Shown here: in pieces, positions 14,096 to 18,603 of the stretch
Numbering within the stretch: position 1 is the stretch's first letter
How the letters are laid out: the number at the start of each line of letters is the position of its first letter
NCBI GenBank assembly: GCA_004296785.1
Contig: SCVU01000035.1
Location: forward strand, 1-18,603
Source: Planctomycetota bacterium
GTDB taxonomy: Bacteria > Planctomycetota > UBA1135 > GCA-002686595
Direction of reading: 5' to 3'
Length of the DNA: 18,603 nucleotides
The notes under the pieces: generated by a model
What the model saw: only the letters and a program-made list of their open reading frames with translations
What the model was told of the DNA's origin: nothing
Database searches by the model: none
Position numbers and translations under genes: made by a program

Positions 14096-15579
14096 GCCGC
14101 CACCTCGTGCGCGAGCGGTGCGAGCTCGCCGTGGAATGCGGTCAGTTTCTGGTAGTGCCGGCCGAGCGCGAGCACGCGCGCGTCGGCGCGCGCCGGCCCG
14201 ATCAACTGCAGACCGATCGGCAGTCGGCTCGCGCCGTCCGCGACGAAGCCGCACGGCAGCGACAGCGCGGGCAGACCCGCGAGGCTCGCCGGCACGGTCA
14301 GCACGTCGGACAGATACATCGCGACCGGGTCGTCGGACTTCTCGCCGAGCTTGAACGCGGCGGTCGGCGAGGTCGGGCCCGCGACGATGTCGCAGCGCTC
14401 GAACGCGCGCTCGAAATCGCGCAGCAGGAGCGTGCGCACCTTGAGCGCGCGCCGGTACCACGCGTCGTAGTAGCCCGAGGACAGCACGTACGTGCCGAGC
14501 AGGATGCGCCGCTTGACCTCGTCGCCGAAGCCCTGCGCGCGCGTCGCCGCGTACATCGACTGCAGCGAGCCGTCGCCGGCCGCGCGCGGTCCGTAGCGCA
14601 CGCCGTCGTAGCGCGCGAGGTTGCTCGAGGCCTCGGCGGTCGCGACGACGTAGTACGTCGCGATCGCGTGCTCCGAGTGCGGCAGCGACACGCGCACGAG
14701 CTGTGCGCCCGCGCGCTCGAGCACCGCGAGCGCCTCCTCGGTCCGCGCGCGCACGGCGGCGTCGAGCGTCGCGGGGAAGTACTCGTCGGGCACGCCGATG
14801 CGCAGGCCGCGCAGCGAATCGGCGTCGGGCGCCGCGTCGAACGCGGGCTCCGGCAGCGAGGTCGTGTCGCGCTCGTCGTGGCCGCACATCGTGCGCGTGA
14901 CGAGCTCGACGTCGGCGACGCTGCGCGCGAACGGGCTGACTTGATCGAGCGACGACGCGAACGCGATCAGTCCGTAGCGGCTGATGCGGCCGTAGGTCGG
15001 CTTGTAGCCGGCGAGGTTCGACAGCGCCGCGGGCTGGCGCACCGAGCCGCCGGTGTCGGAGCCGAGCGCGAACGGCACGACGCCGGCCGCGACCAGCGCG
15101 GCGGAACCGCTCGAGCTGCCGCCCGGCGTGCGCGCGAGGTCCCACGGATTCTTCGTCGTGCCGTAGGCCGAGTTCTCGCCGGAGGAGCCCATCGCGAACT
15201 CGTCCATGTTCGTGATCGCGATCGGGTTCGCGCCCGCGTCGAGCAGCCGCTGCACGAACGTCGCGGTGTACGGCGGCTTGTAGCCGGCGAGCACGCGGCT
15301 CGCGCAGTTCGCCTCGACGCCGGCGAGGCACATGTTCGCCTTCAGCGCGAACGGCACGCCGGCCAGCGGGCCGACGTCGGTCCCGCTCGCGCTGCGGCGG
15401 TCGAGCTCGCGCGCGCGCGCGAGCGCGCCGTCGCGATCGACCGCGAGCACTGCGTTCAGCGCGCCGCGGCTCTTCTCGAGGCGCGCGAGCGCTTGCTCGG
15501 CGGCGGCGACCGCGTTCGTGCGGCGCGCGCGGACGTCGGCGGCGAGCTCGAGCACGCCCTGCGGCGCGCGCGCGCTCAC
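14092..15579 (-). CDS. gatA: aspartyl/glutamyl-tRNA amidotransferase subunit A (amidase)
   Basis: A 495-residue amidase-signature protein. It hydrolyses glutamine and supplies ammonia to GatB. The Ser-cisSer-Lys triad is visible: Lys80 (PFALKANM), Ser155 (TPGGSSSGSAALVAAG) and Ser179 (GSDTGGSVRQPAA); the numbering is one more than I recall for the Staphylococcus aureus enzyme. Length is normal and complete. The GTG start at 15579 has GGAGG 6 nt upstream (15586-15590) and overlaps the gatC stop as GTGA. Together with gatB's overlap this makes a tightly coupled gatCAB unit, sensible for a heterotrimer made in equal amounts. Confidence 0.97.
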   Translation of the reverse strand: MSARAPQGVLELAADVRARRTNAVAAAEQALARLEKSRGALNAVLAVDRDGALARARELDRRSASGTDVGPLAGVPFALKANMCLAGVEANCASRVLAGYKPPYTATFVQRLLDAGANPIAITNMDEFAMGSSGENSAYGTTKNPWDLARTPGGSSSGSAALVAAGVVPFALGSDTGGSVRQPAALSNLAGYKPTYGRISRYGLIAFASSLDQVSPFARSVADVELVTRTMCGHDERDTTSLPEPAFDAAPDADSLRGLRIGVPDEYFPATLDAAVRARTEEALAVLERAGAQLVRVSLPHSEHAIATYYVVATAEASSNLARYDGVRYGPRAAGDGSLQSMYAATRAQGFGDEVKRRILLGTYVLSSGYYDAWYRRALKVRTLLLRDFERAFERCDIVAGPTSPTAAFKLGEKSDDPVAMYLSDVLTVPASLAGLPALSLPCGFVADGASRLPIGLQLIGPARADARVLALGRHYQKLTAFHGELAPLAHEVAA

Positions 15580-15890
15580 GTCGGACCTCCGACGGTCTTC
15601 GGCACGAGGTAGAACTCGCCGTCCTGCTGCGGCGCGTTCGCCAGCGCGGCCGCGCGCTCGAGCGACGGGCGCGGCGCGTCGTCGCGCAGCCGGCCGAACG
15701 CGGCCTCGGCCGGGCGCGGACCGCCGGTCGTCTCGGGGACGTCGGCGACGTCGAGCTTCGACAGCGATTGGAACGCGCCGAGGATGCGCTCGAACTGCGC
15801 GCCGAGGCGCGCCTCTTCGGCGGGACCGATCGAGAGGCGCGCGAGCTGCGCGGTCTTGTGGACGGCTGAGGCGGGGGAGGAGTCGGTCAT
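15576..15890 (-). CDS. gatC: aspartyl/glutamyl-tRNA amidotransferase subunit C
   Basis: A 104-residue GatC, the small subunit that wraps the GatA-GatB interface and stabilises the complex. It has the family pattern of an N-terminal helix with VHKTAQLARLSIGPAEEARLGAQ, then LSKLDVADVPET, and an extended C-terminus with GEFYLVPKTV. The ATG at 15890 has no Shine-Dalgarno, but TAGAAT lies 12 nt upstream. It is first of gatCAB and 50 bp downstream of the alcohol dehydrogenase stop, so it probably has its own promoter. Confidence 0.93.
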   Translation of the reverse strand: MTDSSPASAVHKTAQLARLSIGPAEEARLGAQFERILGAFQSLSKLDVADVPETTGGPRPAEAAFGRLRDDAPRPSLERAAALANAPQQDGEFYLVPKTVGGPT

Positions 15891-15902
15891 GGCGAGTCGC
15901 GC

Positions 15903-15908
15903 ATTCTA
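15903..15908 (-). promoter_or_regulatory. TAGAAT, candidate -10 for gatCAB
   Basis: TAGAAT on the minus strand matches TATAAT at 5 of 6 positions and is preceded by CCC (CCCTAGAAT). It ends 12 nt before the gatC ATG, giving a leader of only a few bases. No -35 is obvious. Just upstream is the self-complementary GGCGCGCGCGCC tract (about 15909-15921), which may end the preceding adh transcript. Confidence 0.45.
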
Positions 15909-15940
15909 GGGCGCGCGCGCCCCGCGCGTCTCGCCGGTCG

Positions 15941-16999
15941 TCACAGCGCGCTCATGTCGATCACGAAGCGGTACTTCACGTCGCCCTTCAGCATCCGCTC
16001 GTACGCCGCATTGATCCCGTCGGGCCGGATCCGCTCGATGTCCGACGCGATGCCCTTCTCCGCGCAGAAGTCGAGCATCTCCTGCGTCTCCGCGATGCCG
16101 CCGATCCCGCTGCCGGCGATCGAGCGCCGCGCGAACAGCAGGTTGAACACCGCCGGCGACGGGTGCGGGTGCTCGGGCGCACCGACCAGCACGAGCGTGC
16201 CGTCGCGGCGCAGCAGATTCGTCAGCGCGTCGAGGTCGTGCGCGGCCGCGACCGTGTCGACGATCAGGTCGAAGCTGCGCGCGTGCTTCTCCATCGCCGC
16301 CGCGTCGCGGCTCAGCACGACTTCGTCCGCGCCGAGCCGCTTGCCGTCGGCGACCTTCGACGCCGAGGTCGTGAACAGCACGGTGTGCGCGCCGAACGCG
16401 TGCGACAGCTTGACGCCCATGTGGCCGAGGCCGCCGAGCCCGACGATGCCGACCTTCTTGCCCGGGCCCGCGCGCCAGTGGCGCAGCGGCGAGTACAGCG
16501 TGATGCCGGCGCACAACAGCGGCGCGGCGGCGGCCGGGTCGAGCTTGGCCGGCACGCGCAGCACGAACTTCTCGTCGACGACGATCTGCTTCGAGTAGCC
16601 GCCGTACGTGACCGGCGCGGTGCCGTGCGCGTCGGGCGCGTTGTACGTGAACACGGTGCCGCCCGCGTCGCAGTAGTTCTCGAGCCCGTCGCGGCAGCTC
16701 GCGCACTTGCCGCACGAGCCGACCATGCAGCCGACCGCGGCGGGGTCGCCGAGCTTGAACTTGCGCACCGCGCTGCCGACCTTCGCGACGCGCCCGACGA
16801 TCTCGTGACCGGGCACGCACGGATACACCGTCGGCCACGCCGCCCACTCGTTGCGCGCGGTGTGGAGGTCCGAGTGGCACACACCGCAGTAGAGGATCTC
16901 GATCTCGACGTCGGTCGGTCCGACGTCGCGGCGCTCGATGCGGCCGGGGGCGAGCGAGGTGGTCGCGCTGTTGGCGACGATGGCTTTGACGCTGGTCAT
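15941..16999 (-). CDS. zinc-dependent NADP(H)-type alcohol dehydrogenase (cinnamyl alcohol dehydrogenase/YahK-like)
   Basis: A 352-residue medium-chain dehydrogenase/reductase interconverting alcohols and aldehydes. Catalytic zinc ligands: Cys41 (GVCHSDLH), His65-Glu66 (PGHEIVG) and Cys163 (LLCAGIT). Structural zinc ligands: Cys96, Cys99, Cys102 and Cys110 (CGKCASCRDGLENYC). The Rossmann loop is GLGGLG at 187-192. The FTTSASK stretch after the second strand, as in cinnamyl alcohol dehydrogenase-like enzymes, suggests NADP(H) preference. The ENYC...TYN...GGYS pattern fits the YahK/AdhA aldehyde reductase group; the natural substrate cannot be told from sequence. The start is ATG at 16999 with AGGAG 5 nt upstream; the open frame extends to 17227 but lacks support. 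Confidence 0.95.
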   Translation of the reverse strand: MTSVKAIVANSATTSLAPGRIERRDVGPTDVEIEILYCGVCHSDLHTARNEWAAWPTVYPCVPGHEIVGRVAKVGSAVRKFKLGDPAAVGCMVGSCGKCASCRDGLENYCDAGGTVFTYNAPDAHGTAPVTYGGYSKQIVVDEKFVLRVPAKLDPAAAAPLLCAGITLYSPLRHWRAGPGKKVGIVGLGGLGHMGVKLSHAFGAHTVLFTTSASKVADGKRLGADEVVLSRDAAAMEKHARSFDLIVDTVAAAHDLDALTNLLRRDGTLVLVGAPEHPHPSPAVFNLLFARRSIAGSGIGGIAETQEMLDFCAEKGIASDIERIRPDGINAAYERMLKGDVKYRFVIDMSAL

Positions 17000-17004
17000 G
17001 GTGG

Positions 17005-17031
17005 CTCCTGGAATTCGGGGCGCCCTTCGTA
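17005..17031 (-). promoter_or_regulatory. Shine-Dalgarno and candidate -10 of the alcohol dehydrogenase
   Basis: AGGAG (17005-17009) lies 5 nt before the ATG and fixes the start. TACGAA (17026-17031, preceded by CAC) ends 26 nt before the ATG and is a possible -10. This is one of the two Shine-Dalgarno-bearing genes in which the TA-containing box lies farther from the start. Confidence 0.4.
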
Positions 17032-17063
17032 GTGGGTCGAGCGCGCGTGCACAAGGGCGTCGC

Positions 17064-17471
17064 CTACGCGAGACCGCGCGCGATCCAGTACGCGCACAGC
17101 GCGACCAGCAGCGCGAGCGAGGTCCAGCCGCGCGGGTCGCAGCGCTCGACCGCGTGCGCGAGGCGCTCGCGCGGCGCCGCGGGCAACACCGCTGCAAGCA
17201 ACACGAGCGCGCCGAGCAGCAGCGCAATGGGCGCGAACGCGTGCCGCGCGAGCGCGGCGCCGACGTGACCGGTCGCGAGCTCGGCGGTCGCGCGCGTCAG
17301 TCCGCAGCCCGGGCACGGCCAGCCGGTCGCCGCGAGCAGCGGGCAATGCCACAGGATCAGCCCCGCGCGCGCGGCGGCGAAGAACACCGCGCCGAGCGCG
17401 GCGAGCGCGATGCACACGCGCCGCCGGCGCAGCAGCGCGGCGAGCGGCGAGCGTGCCGGCGCGGCGGGCAC
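17064..17471 (-). CDS. DUF2752 family membrane protein
   Basis: A 135-residue protein with the DUF2752 signature GWPCPGCGLTRA at residues 50-61, preceded by a WHCPLL stretch. Hydrophobic helices are predicted at ~20-40, 78-98 and 115-131. The CPxCG cysteines (Cys53, Cys56) resemble a redox or metal-binding pair, but the family's function is not established to my knowledge. The start is a GTG at 17471 without a clear Shine-Dalgarno. It follows the upstream 86-residue membrane protein by only 16 nt, so both are probably co-transcribed. Confidence 0.8.
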   Translation of the reverse strand: MPAAPARSPLAALLRRRRVCIALAALGAVFFAAARAGLILWHCPLLAATGWPCPGCGLTRATAELATGHVGAALARHAFAPIALLLGALVLLAAVLPAAPRERLAHAVERCDPRGWTSLALLVALCAYWIARGLA

Positions 17472-17487
17472 GGAAGGCGGCGCCGCG

Positions 17488-17748
17488 TCAGGCGGTCTGC
17501 TTCGCCATCTGCGCCGCGTACAGGATCCCGCAGATCGTCGTGCCGGCGACCGCCGCGGTCCAGCCGAGCATCACGCCCATGCTGTTGTGCTTCTTCACGT
17601 TGATCCATCCCCAGATGAACGCGTACAGCCAGCACACGATGCCGAGCAGGCCGTGCAGCAGTCCCTTCTCCTTGAACAGCTTGATCAGGGTGATCACCGC
17701 GCAGATGAACGACGCGATGGCACACAGCGAGTAAGCAGCGATCAGCAT
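17488..17748 (-). CDS. small three-helix membrane protein of unknown function
   Basis: An 86-residue protein that is nearly all membrane: helices at ~2-22, ~31-49 (with the distinctive HGLLGIVCWLYAFIWGWI) and ~58-78, with the basic loop KLFKEKG between the first two. Strong start evidence: AGGAGG (17757-17762) lies 8 nt before the ATG. I do not recognise a named family with confidence. It is first of the minus-strand run and directly precedes the DUF2752 gene, hinting at a shared role. Confidence 0.8.
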   Translation of the reverse strand: MLIAAYSLCAIASFICAVITLIKLFKEKGLLHGLLGIVCWLYAFIWGWINVKKHNSMGVMLGWTAAVAGTTICGILYAAQMAKQTA

Positions 17749-17756
17749 CAGCGAAT

Positions 17757-17775
17757 CCTCCTGCGCCGGAGTCTA
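17757..17775 (-). promoter_or_regulatory. Shine-Dalgarno and candidate -10 for the small membrane protein
   Basis: TAGACT (17770-17775, preceded by CGC) and then AGGAGG (17757-17762) precede the ATG at 17748. TAGACT matches the -10 consensus at 4 of 6 positions. Confidence 0.4.
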
Positions 17776-17811
17776 GCGGTGCGGGCGTCCGGAACAAGCG
17801 CCCGATCGATC

Positions 17812-17820
17812 TGCTACGCT
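17812..17820 (+). promoter_or_regulatory. TGCTACGCT, candidate extended -10
   Basis: TGC-TACGCT ends 13 nt before the ATG at 17834, on the opposite strand from the divergent box at 17770-17775. GGAACA at 17791-17796 is an 18-nt-spaced, weak -35 candidate. No Shine-Dalgarno follows. Confidence 0.35.
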
Positions 17821-17833
17821 GCCCGCGCGATCG

Positions 17834-18436
17834 ATGCCGAGCCCGACGCTTCCTCCGGCGAGCTTGTTCGAGACCGCGGCGCTCGATTGGGCCGGTCTCG
17901 GCTCGATGTCGTGCATCGTCGGCGCGGTGCTGCTCGCGAACTCGATCCTGTTCCGCCATCCGCGGCGGCTCGTCGAGGAGTATTTCGCCGGCCGGCCCAA
18001 GCGCCTGCACTCGATCCACGACTACATCTTCAACCGCGTGCAGGTGCACGTCGGGTTCCTGTTCCTCGTCGCGGGTTTCGCCGCGCAGCTGTTCGCGCAC
18101 TACCAGCCGGCCCCGAGCGAGCCGCCGCGCTTCCCGCTGATCGGCGTGTGCCTGCTGCTGGTCGTCGTCGTCGCGCTCGAAGCGCTCGGCTGGTGGTGGT
18201 CGAAGCGGCTGTTCCGCAAGTACGTGCGCCGCTACCTCGCGCAGCACCCGCTGGATTTCGAGACCGACACGCGCCTCGCGCGCGAAGTCGGCGACCTGTT
18301 CGACGTGCAGTCGGCGGCCGAGGACACCGTGCAGAGCTACGTCGCGCGGCTGCGCCTCGAGCTCGGCCTGCCGGCGCCGGGCCGCGTGCCGCCGGCGGCG
18401 CGCGAGAAGCTGACCGAGCTCGCCGACGACGAGTGA
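17834..18436 (+). CDS. three-helix membrane protein of unknown function
   Basis: A 200-residue protein with hydrophobic helices at ~22-40, 71-90 and 100-122 (LIGVCLLLVVVVALEALGWWW). A conserved-looking basic/aromatic loop lies between the first two (HPRRLVEEYFAGRPKRLHSIHDYIFNRVQ). The soluble C-terminal half (~125-200) has charged helices, with LAREVGDLFDVQSAAEDTVQSYVARLRLELG. I do not recognise the family. ATG at 17834 follows a TGCTACGCT box and lacks a Shine-Dalgarno. The gene is divergent from the minus-strand run and 78 bp upstream of a comF-like gene. Confidence 0.8.
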   Translation: MPSPTLPPASLFETAALDWAGLGSMSCIVGAVLLANSILFRHPRRLVEEYFAGRPKRLHSIHDYIFNRVQVHVGFLFLVAGFAAQLFAHYQPAPSEPPRFPLIGVCLLLVVVVALEALGWWWSKRLFRKYVRRYLAQHPLDFETDTRLAREVGDLFDVQSAAEDTVQSYVARLRLELGLPAPGRVPPAAREKLTELADDE

Positions 18437-18465
18437 GCGGCTGAGAGACGAGTGAGCGGCTGAAA
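18428..18465 (+). repeat. 19-bp tandem duplication across a stop codon
   Basis: GACGAGTGAGCGGCTGAGA (18428-18446) is repeated directly as 18447-18465 with one difference (18 of 19 identical). The first unit contains the last codons and TGA of the preceding gene, and the second regenerates the same GACGAGTGA. Confidence 0.9.
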
Positions 18466-18467
18466 TT

Positions 18468-18480
18468 GGGTCGCCGACCC
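18468..18480 (+). terminator. small hairpin between two plus-strand genes
   Basis: GGGTC and GACCC pair around a 3-nt GCC loop, right after the 19-bp duplication. It is short and has no T-run, so it is only a weak terminator candidate. Confidence 0.2.
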
Positions 18481-18514
18481 GCCACCGCCGCGCGCGCCGC
18501 GCATCCAAGCGTGC

Positions 18515-18603
18515 GTGCGACTGCTCGACGAGCTGTGCGACTCGCTGTTCCCGCCGCTGTGCCGCGTCTGCGACCGCGCGTGCGCCGACGGGCTCGCGTG
18601 CGG
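18515..18603 (+). CDS. comF: ComF family protein, N-terminal fragment (runs off the window)
   Basis: The first 29 codons from a GTG at 18515 give a peptide beginning MRLLDELCDSLFPPLCRVC. It has the ComF-type pattern of a short helix, then LFPPxCxxC and further cysteines (Cys16, Cys19, Cys23, Cys29) that would form a zinc finger before the phosphoribosyltransferase-like domain. ComF proteins take part in DNA uptake/competence and possibly recombination. The phosphoribosyltransferase domain lies beyond the window, so the call rests on the N-terminus only. An in-frame stop at 18461-18463 bounds the frame upstream. Confidence 0.65.
   Translation, partial: MRLLDELCDSLFPPLCRVCDRACADGLAC

Noticed and set aside
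12896..15612. Plus-strand open frames opposite gatB and gatA (12896-14155, 14077-15612).
   Set aside because: They lie antisense to unmistakable GatB and GatA coding sequence and show no domain of their own.

Overview
The window is strongly GC-rich, dense, single-copy-looking bacterial DNA with many GTG/TTG starts. Two things suggest a planctomycete (Planctomycetota): a family of large exported PQQ-like beta-propeller proteins ending in a shared ~135-residue C-terminal module, which I associate from memory with that phylum, and a gatC-gatA-gatB cluster. This placement is inference, not a search result.

Layout. On the plus strand lie four paralogous propeller genes: one N-terminally short copy at the left edge (86-2263), a full copy (2964-5987), and a tandem, nearly overlapping pair (6477-9533 and 9536-12574). 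Each plus-strand propeller block runs convergently into a minus-strand gene: a small membrane protein (2317-2700), phhB-type pterin carbinolamine dehydratase (6009-6359), and gatB (12596-14095). At each convergence there is an inverted repeat that could end transcription from both sides. The three full-length propeller proteins have Sec-type signal peptides, about 15 'xD-aaTGaxlW' repeats each, and no visible membrane anchor.

The right third is a co-directional minus-strand run. Read 5' to 3' it holds an 86-residue three-helix membrane protein, a DUF2752 protein, a zinc NADP(H)-type alcohol dehydrogenase, and gatC-gatA-gatB joined by two GTGA stop/start overlaps. GatCAB amidates Glu-tRNA(Gln)/Asp-tRNA(Asn) and is the clearest housekeeping unit here. 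Divergent to this run is a 200-residue three-helix membrane protein of unknown function, followed by the first codons of a probable comF gene cut by the window end.

The most interesting points are: the propeller/C-terminal-module family itself (four copies, two subfamilies, a 66-bp near-identical tail shared by the tandem pair); evidence that the first copy has lost about 258 N-terminal residues; a long hairpin overlapping a candidate promoter upstream of the second copy; and a recurring CTA(G/C)nnT box just upstream of starts, where genes without a Shine-Dalgarno have the box 7-13 nt away (fitting leaderless or nearly leaderless mRNAs) and genes with one have it 21-26 nt away. No CRISPR array, insertion sequence, tRNA or rRNA was seen.
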